Assembly (NCBI GenBank): GCA_963789015.1 | Contig: CAWBIU010000001.1 | Location: 186,001 to 250,000 of the forward strand | DNA length: 64,000 nt | Direction of reading: 5' to 3' | Origin: JAOPZW01 sp963789015 | GTDB taxonomy: Bacteria; Actinomycetota; Thermoleophilia; Solirubrobacterales; Solirubrobacteraceae | Part shown: positions 1 to 8,177 of the stretch, in pieces | How positions within the stretch are numbered: the stretch's first letter is position 1 | How the letters are laid out: every line of letters begins with the position of its first letter | Notes under the pieces: generated by a model | What the model was told of the DNA's origin: nothing | The model's input: only the letters and a program-made list of their open reading frames with translations | The model's database searches: none | Made by a program: the position numbers and the translations under genes

Positions 1-2
1 CG

Positions 3-113
3 ATCCCGGGCTCGAGCCGGCCGGAGACGATCCGCGACTCGGTTGCCGCGGCGGAGCTGACGCTCGACGAGGACGAGCTCGCGCGCCTCGACGCCGCGCA
101 CGTGCACGCCTGA
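3..113 (+). CDS. Aldo/keto reductase, C-terminal end only (partial)
   Basis: The window opens inside a reading frame whose last 36 residues end at the TGA at 111-113. The fragment contains IPGSSRPETIRDSV followed by AAELTLDEDELARLDA. This is the usual C-terminal NADPH-binding segment of aldo/keto reductases, in which the pyrophosphate and adenine ribose of NADPH are bound after an IPG(S/T) strand, followed by the conserved helix ending in a Leu-Asp pair. The substrate cannot be told from this end. The next gene lies on the opposite strand and converges on it, 10 bases away. Confidence 0.7.
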   Translation: MPGSSRPETIRDSVAAAELTLDEDELARLDAAHVHA

Positions 114-123
114 GCGGTGACGC

Positions 124-1059
124 TCAGCCGACGCTGATCGCCAGCTTGCCCTGCGTGTGCGTCGTCCCGAGCGCTTCGAGCGCTCGGGGCGCGTCGGCGA
201 TCGGGTAGGTCTCCTGGACCGGCACCGTCAGGCCGCCGGCGAGCAGGGCCGCGACGCGCTCGAGGTTCTCGCGGCTGCCCGTGGCCATCACGTTGCTGCG
301 CCCGGGGCCGTCGCCGGCCGCGCCCACGGGTGAGGCGCCGCGCCCGCCGTCGGCGAGCGCCGCGGCGTGGGCGTCGAAGGCGTCGGGCGTGAACGACACG
401 ACGTCGAGCAGGGCGCTGACGCCCTCGGGATACTCGGCGCGCGCTGCCGCGGCGACGTCGGCGTCGCGCGGGGGGACGGCGGTCGCGCCGAGTCCCTGCA
501 GGTAGCCCTCGTCCTCCGGCAGGCCGGGAGCGATGACCGACACGCCGGCGCGCGCGGCGATCTGCGTCGCGAAGCTGCCGACGCCCCCGGCGGCGCCGAC
601 GACGAGCAGCGAATCGCCGCTCGACAGGGCGAGCGCGTCGAGCGCGAGCAGCGCGGTGATCGCGGCCAGCGGGGCGGCCCCCGCGGCGGCGAGGTCGACG
701 CCCTCGGGGACCCGGGCGATCGAGCGCTCCTCGGGCACGACGATGAGCTCGGCCCAGCTGCCCTTCTCCACGCCGGGGTCGGCGTGCGGGACGTAGCCGA
801 AGACCTCGCCGCCCGGCTCGAAGTCGCTGACCCCACGGCCGACGGCCTCGACGACTCCCGCGTAGTCGCGGCCCAGCACGACGGGGAAGTGGTGCTCGGC
901 CATGCCGTCGAGCATGCCGGCGGCGATCGCGTTGTCGACGGGGTTGACCGACGACGCGCGCACGCGGACGAGGACCTCGCCGTCCCCGGGCGCGGGGTCC
1001 GGCACGTCGTCGCGAACCTCGGGGGCGGCGCCGAGCGCGGGGAAGATGACTGCCTTCAT
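124..1059 (-). CDS. NADP-dependent oxidoreductase, quinone reductase (QOR)-like MDR family
   Basis: A 311-residue medium-chain dehydrogenase/reductase. The N-terminal GroES-like domain carries GRDYAGVVEAVG near residue 65. The Rossmann domain has the glycine motif GAAGGVGSFATQIA near residue 153. The cysteines that bind catalytic and structural zinc in alcohol dehydrogenases are absent, so this is the zinc-free quinone-oxidoreductase branch, expected to reduce enones or quinones with NADPH in the cytoplasm. The ATG at 1059 is chosen over an in-frame start 13 codons upstream because MKAVIFPALG is the usual N-terminus and GGAGG lies nine bases before it. It is divergent from the hydrolase at 1181. 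Confidence 0.85.
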   Translation of the reverse strand: MKAVIFPALGAAPEVRDDVPDPAPGDGEVLVRVRASSVNPVDNAIAAGMLDGMAEHHFPVVLGRDYAGVVEAVGRGVSDFEPGGEVFGYVPHADPGVEKGSWAELIVVPEERSIARVPEGVDLAAAGAAPLAAITALLALDALALSSGDSLLVVGAAGGVGSFATQIAARAGVSVIAPGLPEDEGYLQGLGATAVPPRDADVAAAARAEYPEGVSALLDVVSFTPDAFDAHAAALADGGRGASPVGAAGDGPGRSNVMATGSRENLERVAALLAGGLTVPVQETYPIADAPRALEALGTTHTQGKLAISVG

Positions 1060-1180
1060 GGGCGATGTCCTCCGAGGTCGTTGAGCGGCAAGGAACATAG
1101 ACCCAGCAAGACGGGCACATGGCGCAGCCCGAGTCGTGGCTCGTCGCCACCGGGGGTCGCTGCCGGGCTAGGCTCGCATC

Positions 1181-1975
1181 GTGCCCGAGGCTCGCGTCAA
1201 CGGGGTGCGGATCCACTACGAGGAGGAGGGCGAGGGCGCGCCGATCCTCTGCGTCCACGGGACCGGGAGCTCTGCGCTCATGTGGGGCGACGCGGTCCCG
1301 CGGCTGGCCGCGCTCGGGCGCGTGATCGCCTACGACCGGCGCGGGTCGACGCGCAGCGAGCGGCCGGACCCGTACGAGCGCACGACGCTGGCCGAGCACG
1401 CCGACGACGCCGCCGCGCTGCTCGACGCGGTCGGCGGCGGGCCCGCCGTCGTCGTCGGCCGCAGCTACGGCGGCTCGGTCGCAGTCGACCTCGCCATCCG
1501 CCGTCCGTCCCTGGTGGTCGCGCTCGCGCTCCTCGAGCCGGGCCTGCTCGAGCTCACGCCCGAGACCGCCGCGTGGTCGCGCGCGGCGCTCGAGCGGCTC
1601 GAGGAGGTCGCCGAGCGCGAGGGCGTCGGCGCGGTGGCCGAGGCGATGTTCGACGAGATGCTCGGAGAGGGCGTCTGGCCTTCGTTCCCCGAGGACATCC
1701 GGGCGATGTTCACGGCCAACGCGCCGGCGATCCTCGCCGAGTCGCGCGAGGAGGCGCAGCGCACGGGCGCGCCCGACCTCGGCGCCATGCGACAGCCGGT
1801 TCTGCTCGTCGGCGCCGCCGACTCGCCGCCCGTGTTCCGCGCCATCAACGAGGCGATGGCCCACGCCCTGCCCGACGTGCGATCGGTGCGCGTCGCGGGC
1901 GGGCACATCATCGATCCCGCGGGACCCGAGGTGCTCGAGTTCATCGAGGAGGTTCTCGCCGGCCCGTGGCGGTAG
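1181..1975 (+). CDS. Alpha/beta hydrolase
   Basis: A 264-residue single-domain alpha/beta hydrolase starting at GTG. The oxyanion-hole motif HGTGSS is at residues 26-31 and the nucleophile elbow GRSYGG puts Ser at about residue 95. The catalytic His is in GGHIIDP near residue 243, and the likely acid follows strand 6 in VLLVGAADSP. The cap region is helical. The family covers esterases, haloperoxidase-like enzymes and C-C hydrolases, and nothing here fixes the substrate. It stands alone, divergent from the oxidoreductase. Confidence 0.85.
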   Translation: MPEARVNGVRIHYEEEGEGAPILCVHGTGSSALMWGDAVPRLAALGRVIAYDRRGSTRSERPDPYERTTLAEHADDAAALLDAVGGGPAVVVGRSYGGSVAVDLAIRRPSLVVALALLEPGLLELTPETAAWSRAALERLEEVAEREGVGAVAEAMFDEMLGEGVWPSFPEDIRAMFTANAPAILAESREEAQRTGAPDLGAMRQPVLLVGAADSPPVFRAINEAMAHALPDVRSVRVAGGHIIDPAGPEVLEFIEEVLAGPWR

Positions 1976-2057
1976 CCGACATCGCGGCCGGCTCGCAGCA
2001 CGAAGTGCTGACGAAGCACGTATTCAAGCCCGCGCCGCCTGGGTCGAAGACCGCTGT

Positions 2058-2390
2058 ATGGGCAGCGATCACCGCGACGACGCATGCTCTGGGCGCACAT
2101 ACGGGACCATCGAGCCGCATCGGCTCTGGTGGCGTCCCGGCGACGGGCACGGCCGCGGCATCCTGTTCGCCTCCGGCCACGTCCACACCTGGCCGGAGGG
2201 CGAGGGCCAGCATCGCCACATGGCCGGCCTGCGGAACGAGCGTCCGCGGATGTTCTTCCTGATCCGCCCGGACGGGCGGGTCCGCATCCCGCTCCGGCAC
2301 GCGCCCGCCGCGGGCGAGCTCGCGACCGCGCTGCGATCGGCGGACCGGCGGCTGCAGCCGTTCGACCCGCACACCGCCTCTCGAACCTGA
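2058..2390 (+). CDS. Hypothetical protein, His/Trp-rich (110 aa)
   Basis: I do not recognise this family. The 110-residue product has no signal peptide or membrane segment. Its central part is unusually rich in His and Trp (HRLWWRPGDGHGRG, then ASGHVHTWPEGEGQHRHMAG) and ends in a basic amphipathic helix. The ordered spacing of His residues could bind metal, but that is only a possibility. No clear ribosome binding site precedes the ATG at 2058. The protein reads sensibly across its length and other frames here are poorer, so it is probably real. Confidence 0.45.
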   Translation: MGSDHRDDACSGRTYGTIEPHRLWWRPGDGHGRGILFASGHVHTWPEGEGQHRHMAGLRNERPRMFFLIRPDGRVRIPLRHAPAAGELATALRSADRRLQPFDPHTASRT

Positions 2391-2455
2391 CCGATCCGCG
2401 ACCCGACCGGACGCGACGCGATTTGCGGTGGTGAAGCGGGTCCCAGTACACAGAT

Positions 2456-2472
2456 AAATCGCACGTCGATTT
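2456..2472. promoter_or_regulatory. Inverted repeat AAATCG-N5-CGATTT (possible operator)
   Basis: A perfect 6-bp inverted repeat with a 5-base spacer lies in a locally AT-richer stretch about 145 bases before the start at 2618. Such a site in GC-rich DNA is a plausible repressor operator. No cognate regulator is adjacent, so this is weak. Confidence 0.25.
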
Positions 2473-2617
2473 CGTAGAGGTGGTACGTTCGACGTTGCGC
2501 GTGGCCTCACGCCGAATCCTGTGGAGTTCCACTCTCCCTTCGGCGTCACCTCCGGCCTGTGCGCACCGAGGAGGACTCAACCGAGTTCTCCAGCCTGAAG
2601 AAACCGTTGGGACACAC

Positions 2618-2932
2618 ATGTACGCCACCATTCGACGCTACGAGGCGATCGACGAGACGCGCAGCGACGAGCTCGTCAGGAAGGTCGAGGAGAGCCTCGC
2701 GCCGCGCCTCAGCAAGCTCCAGGGCTTCGGCGGCTATCACCTCATCAACGCCGGCGACGGCGTCGTGAGCTCGATCACCTTCTTCGAGACATCCGAGCAG
2801 GCCGACGAGTCGAACAGTGTCGCGAGCGCCTGGGTGCGTGACGAGAAGCTGGAGACAGCGATCCCGAACGCGCCGAAGATCACCCGCGGCGAGGTCGTCG
2901 TGGACAAGCCGCGCGAGCTCGCGCCGGCGTAG
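2618..2932 (+). CDS. Small ABM/dimeric alpha-beta barrel-like protein
   Basis: A 104-residue protein beginning MYATIRRYEAID. It has the look of a ferredoxin-fold dimeric alpha-beta barrel (ABM-like or stress-responsive barrel): an opening strand, a helix ending in APRLSKL, the GFGGYHLINAG strand pair, and VSSITFFETSEQADES leading into a second helix. Related proteins are small monooxygenases or stress proteins, and no catalytic residue can be named. The ATG at 2618 is preferred to an in-frame start 46 codons upstream because the homologous-looking fold starts there. A hairpin terminator follows the stop. Confidence 0.6.
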   Translation: MYATIRRYEAIDETRSDELVRKVEESLAPRLSKLQGFGGYHLINAGDGVVSSITFFETSEQADESNSVASAWVRDEKLETAIPNAPKITRGEVVVDKPRELAPA

Positions 2933-2956
2933 CAGCCTCAGGCGGCTGAGTTCGAG

Positions 2957-2981
2957 AGGAGGCCCGCCCCGCGGGCCTTCT
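2957..2981 (+). terminator. Hairpin terminator after the ABM-like gene
   Basis: The arms AGGCCCGC and GCGGGCCT (8 bp) flank a CCC loop at 2960-2978, extended by weaker GAG/CTC pairing and followed by a pyrimidine-rich tail. It begins 25 bases after the stop at 2932. Confidence 0.65.
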
Positions 2982-3047
2982 CATCGTCTGGGGCCGACCG
3001 GGGCAAGATCGTGGCGACGCCCCAGGCGACGACCAGAAGGAGCAACG

Positions 3048-3497
3048 ATGAGCTCGGTCACCGAAGGAACGCGGCCCCTGGAGGACGTCACGGTGCCCGT
3101 GAAGCTGAAACTCGCGGCGCTGTGGACGGCGACGATGTTCCTGTTCGCATACGGAGACCTCTTCACGCTGTACCGCGCCGAGAAGGTGAGAGAGATCCTG
3201 GGCGGGGAGATCGCGGGCATCGAGGTGACCCAGACCTTTCTCATGGCGGCCAGCGTCTACGTGGCGATCCCGAGCGTCATGGTGTTCCTGTCGCTGGCGT
3301 TGCGAGCGCCTGTGAGCCGGTGGACGAACCTCGCCGTGGGCGTGGTCTACGCGCTGACGATCGTCGCCTCGGCCATCGGCGAGGGATCGGCGTACTTGAT
3401 CTTCCTCAGCGTCCTGGAGGTCGCGCTCGTGCTGCTGATCGTGTGGTTCGCGTGGAACTGGCCGGGCCTGCCGGCGGTGGAGCCCAACAGCAGCTAG
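3048..3497 (+). CDS. Small four-helix integral membrane protein, DUF6326-like
   Basis: A 149-residue membrane protein with about four hydrophobic helices: around residues 22-40 (LWTATMFLFAYGDLFTLY), 64-84, 93-112 and 118-138. The acidic/aromatic pattern FAYGDLFTLYR in helix 1 and the loop ending GIEVTQTFLM resemble small actinobacterial membrane proteins of the DUF6326 type, whose function is unknown. AGAAGGAG immediately upstream supports the ATG at 3048. It appears monocistronic. Confidence 0.7.
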   Translation: MSSVTEGTRPLEDVTVPVKLKLAALWTATMFLFAYGDLFTLYRAEKVREILGGEIAGIEVTQTFLMAASVYVAIPSVMVFLSLALRAPVSRWTNLAVGVVYALTIVASAIGEGSAYLIFLSVLEVALVLLIVWFAWNWPGLPAVEPNSS

Positions 3498-3505
3498 TGG
3501 AGCGA

Positions 3506-3809
3506 TCACGCGTGCTCGAGGCGGAAGATGTCAACGACGACTGCGGTCTCGTGGTGGGTGACCCGCAAGGGGGTGGAGCCGATCGCGTCGATGAGCGAGA
3601 CGGTGAGGCTGGCTCCTCCGACCGAGGTCGTGAACCAGTTGAACGCGCGACGGACGAGGCCCGGCGTGGACTCGCAGAACTTGCTCATGATCCAGAGGGG
3701 CAGCCCAGTCGTAGACCGGGGACAGCCGACGGTACTTGGCGGCGTTCCTCTCGTTCTTGCCGGGCGCGACCATTCCGTCCGCGGAGAGATCGCTCCCCTG
3801 CTCAATCAC
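3506..3809 (-). pseudogene. Decayed SAM-dependent methyltransferase, both ends joined by an internal deletion
   Basis: Two overlapping minus-strand frames make sense only together. The upstream frame reads KNERNAAKYRRLSPVYDW, a typical beginning of a class I SAM methyltransferase. At about 3708-3715 the sense moves to another frame, which reads GLPLWIMSKFCESTPGLV and finishes near 3509 with STPLRVTHHETAVVVDIFRL. The whole SAM-binding core (the GxGxG region) is missing between them, so an internal out-of-frame deletion is the simplest explanation. It lies between an unrelated membrane protein and the rph promoter, in a short stretch that has collected broken genes. Confidence 0.55.
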
Positions 3810-3916
3810 GGCACGGTGGGGCGATGCTGGGGGCGATCAGCGGCAATTCGACCGGCCGCGTCAAGCGCTGCGGGGGTGCCTGCGCCCCCCGCCACTTCCA
3901 AAGTATCGCTGCCGGG

Positions 3917-3935
3917 GGGGCTTGTTTCAAGCCCC
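3917..3935 (+). promoter_or_regulatory. Rifamycin-associated element (RAE), perfect 19-bp palindrome
   Basis: The sequence GGGGCTTGTTTCAAGCCCC is a perfect palindrome with 8-bp arms and a TTT centre. It lies 49 bases before the rph start codon. Published work on actinobacterial rifamycin resistance describes a 19-bp inverted repeat of the form GGGGCTTGC..CAAGGCCC upstream of rifamycin-inactivating genes, required for induction by rifampicin. The length, arms, position and downstream gene all match, so I call it an RAE. Confidence 0.9.
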
Positions 3936-3946
3936 GGGGTGTGCTC

Positions 3947-3952
3947 CATACT
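3947..3952 (+). promoter_or_regulatory. Predicted -10 box of the rph promoter
   Basis: CATACT lies 11 bases downstream of the RAE and 32 bases before the rph ATG. It is the only good -10-like hexamer between the palindrome and the gene. A -35 region at normal spacing would fall inside the RAE itself, consistent with the element acting at the promoter. Confidence 0.5.
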
Positions 3953-3984
3953 CGCTCGCCGCAAGCGACGGAGGGAGCAACGCG

Positions 3985-6645
3985 ATGGGCACGATGGAGC
4001 ATGCGGCGGTGGGCGCTGGAGGCGATCCGAAGGGGATCGACACCATCCAGCCCGACGGGTACGTCTTGGGTCTTCAAGAGATCGACGAGACGCAGGTCGC
4101 AGTCGTCGGCGGCAAGGGCGCGCACCTGGGGGAGCTTTCGCGAATCGGAGGCATCCGCGTGCCGCCTGGCTTTTGCGTGACGACGGACGCCTTCCGGCGG
4201 ATCATGGGGCAAGCGCCATCGATCGACGATCGCCTCGATCGGCTCTCGCGCCTGAACCCGGACGACCGGGAGGCGATCCGCACGCTCAGCGCGGAGATCC
4301 GCCGGACCCTCGAAGGGATCGCCATTCCCGACGATCTGGCGGCGGCGATCACCCGCGCGCTCGCCCGTCTCGGCGAGCAGGCCGCCTACGCCGTCCGATC
4401 GAGCGCGACGGCAGAGGACTTGCCGACGGCCTCCTTCGCCGGCCAGCAGGACACGTACCTGAACGTCGTGGGGCCGGCCGCGATCCTCCAGCACGTCAGC
4501 CGCTGCTGGGCGTCGCTGTTCACCGAGCGGGCCGTGACCTACCGCCTGCGGAACGGCTTCGACCACCGGAAGGTCCACATGGCTGTCGTCGTGCAGCAGA
4601 TGGTCTTCCCGCACGCGGCCGGCATCCTCTTCACGGCGGACCCCGTCACGTCCAACCGGAAGGTCGCCTCAGTCGAGGCCAGCTTCGGGCTCGGCGAGGC
4701 CCTGGTCTCAGGCCTCGTCAACGCCGACGCCTACAAGGTGCGCGACGGGGAGGTCGTCGCCAAGGCGGTCGGCACCAAGCGGCTTGCCATCCACGCCCTG
4801 CCGGCGGGCGGGACGGAGGAACGGACGATCGACCCGGCGCGGCAGGAGCAGCCGGCGCTGACGGATGCGCAGGTCGTGCGGCTTGTGCAGCTCGGTCGGC
4901 GGATCGAAGCGCACTTCGGCCGCCCGCAGGACATCGAATGGTGCCTGGTGGACGAGGGCTTCGAGATCGTCCAGAGCCGGCCGATCACCACGCTGTTCCC
5001 GATCCCCGCGGCCGATGACGGAGCGAACCACGTCTACGTCTCCGTCGGCCATGGGCAGATGATGACCGACCCCATGAAGCCCCTGGGGGTCTCCGTGTGG
5101 CAGCTGACGGCCATGGCGCCGATGCACGAGGCCGGCGCGAGGCTGTTCGTCGACGTCACCCGCGGTCTGGCCTCGCCCGCGAGCCGCGCCCGCCTCCTGA
5201 ACCTCCTGGGGAAGGGGGATCCGCTGATCAGGGACGCGCTGGAGACCGTCCTCGACCGCGACGACTTCGTCCCGTCGCTCCCGGACGCGGATCCCGGCGG
5301 GCCGCCGGCCGGCGGCCCGCCTGCCCCGATCGAGACCGATCCGGCCATCGTCACCGGGCTGATCGAGCGCAGCCGGGCGTCCGTCGCCGCCCTGCGACGC
5401 GACATCCGGACGACATCCGGACCGGCGCGGTTCGACTTCTTGCTGGAGGCCTTCGAGGAGTACAAGCGAGTCCTCGCCGATCCGCTGAACCTTCAGGCGA
5501 TCATGGCGGGGATGGAGGCCACGTGGTGGCTCAACGACAAGCTGCAGGAGTGGCTGGGAGAGAAGAACGCGGCCGACACGCTCACGCTCTCCGCCCCCGA
5601 CAACGTCACGTCGGAGATGGGACTGGCGCTGCTCGACGTCGCGGACGCGATCCGCCCGCATCCGGAGGTGGTGGCGTTTCTGCAGGACGTCGAGGACGAG
5701 GGCTTCCTGGACGAGCTGCCGAAGCTCGCGGGCGGGACCGAAGCGCGCGACGCCATCGCGGCATACCTCGACAAGTACGGCATGCGCTGCATCGGCGAGA
5801 TCGACATCACGAGGCCGCGTTGGAGCGAACGGCCCACCACGCTCGTGCCCGTGATCCTCGGCAACATCAAGAACTTCGAGCCCGGCGCCGGCGAGCGGCG
5901 CTTCGAGCAGGGGCGGCAGGAGGCGGGGAGGAAGGAACAGGAAGTGCTTGAGCGATTGCGGGCCTTGCCGGACGGGGAGCGGAAGGCCGAAGAGGCCAAG
6001 CGCATGATCGACCGCGTCCGGACCTTCATCGGGTACCGGGAGTATCCGAAGTACTTCATCGTCAGCCGCTACTTCGTCTACAAGCAGGCCTTGCTGGAAG
6101 AGGTCGAGCGCCTCGTGCAGGCCGGCGTGCTCCGTGAGCGGGAGGACTGCTTCTACCTCACGTTCCACGAGCTCCGCGAGGTCGTGCGGACGCACGACGT
6201 GGACTACGAGCTCATCGCCCAGCGCAAGGACGTGTTCAGGTCGTACCAAGCGCTCACACCGCCCCGGGTGCTCACGTCGGAGGGCGAGGCCATCGCCGGG
6301 GCGTACCGACGCGAGGACGCGCCGGCCGGTGCGCTGATGGGCCTACCGGTCTCGAGCGGGACCGTCGAGGGGCGGGCCCGCGTCATCCTGGACATGGCGG
6401 ATGCCGAGCTCGAACCGGGCGACATCCTGGTCACGGCGCACACGGACCCGAGCTGGTCCCCGCTGTTCGTCGCGACCAAGGGTCTGGTGACGGAGGTGGG
6501 AGGCCTGATGACCCACGGCGCAGTGATCGCACGGGAGTACGGCTTGCCGGCCGTCGTGGGGGTGGAGCATGCCACCCGGGCGATCCGGGATGGGCAGCGG
6601 ATCCGCGTGCATGGAACGGACGGCTACGTGGAGATCCTGCCCTAG
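3985..6645 (+). CDS. rph: Rifamycin-inactivating phosphotransferase (RPH)
   Basis: An 886-residue cytoplasmic enzyme that uses ATP to phosphorylate the ansa-chain hydroxyl of rifamycins, inactivating the drug. The three parts of the family are present. The ATP-grasp-like N-terminal domain has VVGGKGAHLGELSRIGGI, RSSATAEDLPTASFAGQQ and DIEWCLVDEGFEIVQSRPIT. The central drug-binding domain spans about residues 400-780. The swivelling phosphohistidine domain has GGLMTHGAVIAREYGLP, with His at about 844. Length and order match Listeria RPH (about 870 aa) closely; PEP synthase, the nearest alternative, is arranged differently in the middle. GGAGGGAG precedes the ATG. An RAE and a -10 box lie just upstream, so expression is probably rifamycin-induced. 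Confidence 0.95.
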   Translation: MGTMEHAAVGAGGDPKGIDTIQPDGYVLGLQEIDETQVAVVGGKGAHLGELSRIGGIRVPPGFCVTTDAFRRIMGQAPSIDDRLDRLSRLNPDDREAIRTLSAEIRRTLEGIAIPDDLAAAITRALARLGEQAAYAVRSSATAEDLPTASFAGQQDTYLNVVGPAAILQHVSRCWASLFTERAVTYRLRNGFDHRKVHMAVVVQQMVFPHAAGILFTADPVTSNRKVASVEASFGLGEALVSGLVNADAYKVRDGEVVAKAVGTKRLAIHALPAGGTEERTIDPARQEQPALTDAQVVRLVQLGRRIEAHFGRPQDIEWCLVDEGFEIVQSRPITTLFPIPAADDGANHVYVSVGHGQMMTDPMKPLGVSVWQLTAMAPMHEAGARLFVDVTRGLASPASRARLLNLLGKGDPLIRDALETVLDRDDFVPSLPDADPGGPPAGGPPAPIETDPAIVTGLIERSRASVAALRRDIRTTSGPARFDFLLEAFEEYKRVLADPLNLQAIMAGMEATWWLNDKLQEWLGEKNAADTLTLSAPDNVTSEMGLALLDVADAIRPHPEVVAFLQDVEDEGFLDELPKLAGGTEARDAIAAYLDKYGMRCIGEIDITRPRWSERPTTLVPVILGNIKNFEPGAGERRFEQGRQEAGRKEQEVLERLRALPDGERKAEEAKRMIDRVRTFIGYREYPKYFIVSRYFVYKQALLEEVERLVQAGVLREREDCFYLTFHELREVVRTHDVDYELIAQRKDVFRSYQALTPPRVLTSEGEAIAGAYRREDAPAGALMGLPVSSGTVEGRARVILDMADAELEPGDILVTAHTDPSWSPLFVATKGLVTEVGGLMTHGAVIAREYGLPAVVGVEHATRAIRDGQRIRVHGTDGYVEILP

Positions 6646-6831
6646 CCGCCGCTCCACTGAATCCGCCTTCGCCGCCGCCCGAGTTGAGCCGATCCCTGCC
6701 GACCTCGGCTCATCGGCCGCTTCTGCTTCCGCCTGCCAGCGCGAGCGAGCCGTGCGCGGCTGGGTCGCTGCGGAAGAACCGGTGGTTCGGCTTCGTTTGT
6801 ATAGGAACGCGCATCCACACGCGGAGGAACC

Positions 6832-7650
6832 ATGAGTGGATTGAGGGCGCTGAAAGGCGTCGCCCGAACGGGTCTGCGCCAGACCCGCCTGAGCGGCCCC
6901 TACTTCCGGGCCAGGGACCGGCGACGGGCGCATAGCGCGCTGCGCCACGACAGCGGCGGTCTCGCTTCCGACGGCATACGACTCCCGCCCGCAGAGCTGA
7001 TCACGCAGGTCGCGGGCGCCGATGACGCCGCCTCGTTCCTCTCACAAGGGGCCCTCGCCGCCGGCAACATCCGGGACGCGCTGAGGCGCAACGGCGTCGC
7101 CATCGAGCGTCTCCGGGCGATCCTCGACTTCGGGTGCGGCTGCGGCCGGGTGCTCCGGCATTGGGCGAGGTTGGAGGGTCCTGAGCTGCACGGCGCCGAC
7201 TACAACCCCGCGCTCGTGCGGTGGTGTCAGGCCAACCTGCCGTTCGCGCAACTGACGGTCAACGGGCTCCACCCGCCGCTGCACTACCCCGACGCCCGAT
7301 TTGACCTGATCTACGCCCTGTCGGTATTCACGCACCTCACCGAGGACCAGCACCACGCCTGGATGAAGGAGATCCGGCGCGTCCTGCGCCCTGGCGGCCT
7401 CCTGCTGTTCACCACGCACGGCGACGCCCATCTGAAGTTCTGTGACGCGGACGAGCTGTCGGCCTACCGCCGCGGCGAGTTCGTGGTCCTGAACCCAGAC
7501 ATGGCAGGGCGCAACGCCTGTGGCGCCCTGCACCCGCGAGCCTGGGTACTGAACATGCTTCTGCGCGATCTCGAGCTCGTCGACGACCAGCCGCTGGCCG
7601 GGACCGGCAATGGCCGCCAGGACATCTGGCTCGTGCGCCGGCCTGTCTGA
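6832..7650 (+). CDS. Class I SAM-dependent methyltransferase
   Basis: A 272-residue protein with the methyltransferase core in its middle. Motif I is LDFGCGCGRVLRHW (residues about 101-114), the acidic end of strand 2 is HGADYNP, motif IV is FDLIYALSVFTHL, and the post-motif segment is IRRVLRPGGLLLFTTHG. The basic, Arg-rich first 40 residues are unusual and may be a linker or a nucleic-acid- or lipid-contacting tail. GGAGG lies 4 bases before the ATG. The acceptor is unknown. It follows rph by 186 bases with its own AT-rich promoter-like stretch (TTTGTATAGG), so co-regulation with rph is not evident. Confidence 0.8.
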   Translation: MSGLRALKGVARTGLRQTRLSGPYFRARDRRRAHSALRHDSGGLASDGIRLPPAELITQVAGADDAASFLSQGALAAGNIRDALRRNGVAIERLRAILDFGCGCGRVLRHWARLEGPELHGADYNPALVRWCQANLPFAQLTVNGLHPPLHYPDARFDLIYALSVFTHLTEDQHHAWMKEIRRVLRPGGLLLFTTHGDAHLKFCDADELSAYRRGEFVVLNPDMAGRNACGALHPRAWVLNMLLRDLELVDDQPLAGTGNGRQDIWLVRRPV

Positions 7651-7721
7651 CCGAACATCGCACGAATCCTCCGCCCGCGGGGGAGCCTCAGTCGATTCGG
7701 GGTGACGGTTCTCATCGCTCG

Positions 7722-7930
7722 TCAGCTTCGACAGGCGCCGGCTCGACTGTGGTCAAGCCTGGACCCGGGTGGGGCGGGCGCGGGCTGCGGGGGCGTGGCC
7801 GACGCTCGGCGCTCGCGTGACGGCAGCAGCGCCACCGTGATCAGCAGGGCCGCGAAGACGAAGATGGCCGCCCCGATCACTCCGGCCTGCAGGCCGTCGT
7901 TGAGGGCTTCGGCTCGCGACGCCGAGTTCT
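7722..7930 (-). pseudogene. C-terminal fragment of an MFS transporter
   Basis: A minus-strand frame contains ALNDGLQAGVIGAAIFVFAA followed by LLITVALLPSRERRAS. This has the form of the last transmembrane helix and basic tail of a DHA2-type MFS exporter. Upstream of it the frame has no membrane helices, and no start or partner segment is nearby, so this is a leftover 3' end. Its last coding bases are followed by a Pro/Ala-rich run to the stop at 7722. Confidence 0.45.
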
Positions 7931-8125
7931 CGCACCGCACCCGCTGGTGCCCCGCCTCGTCTGGGCCATGCACGACGCTGGGGGCACCGCCGATCTCGCC
8001 GACACTGAGCACTGGTTGCCCGCCGCTGCGCGGGAGCTCGTTGACGCGCCGCTGCTTTGACCGCCTCCATGCGATGACCGGATGAGGCCGCCGTCCTTGC
8101 GACCCTCGAGCGCGATGGCCACGGC

Positions 8126-8157
8126 GGCGATTGCTCGACCGAAGTCGGGCAATCGCC
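8126..8157 (-). terminator. Strong hairpin downstream of nrdJ
   Basis: The arms GGCGATTGC (8126-8134) and GCAATCGCC (8149-8157) are continued inward by a T-G wobble and CGAC/GTCG around a CGAA tetraloop, giving a 14-bp stem. It lies about 20 bases past the nrdJ stop on the minus strand. There is no U-tract, as is common for GC-rich actinobacterial terminators, so an mRNA-stabilising role is equally possible. Confidence 0.55.
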
Positions 8158-8177
8158 GAGTCAGTGAGCGTCCGTCG

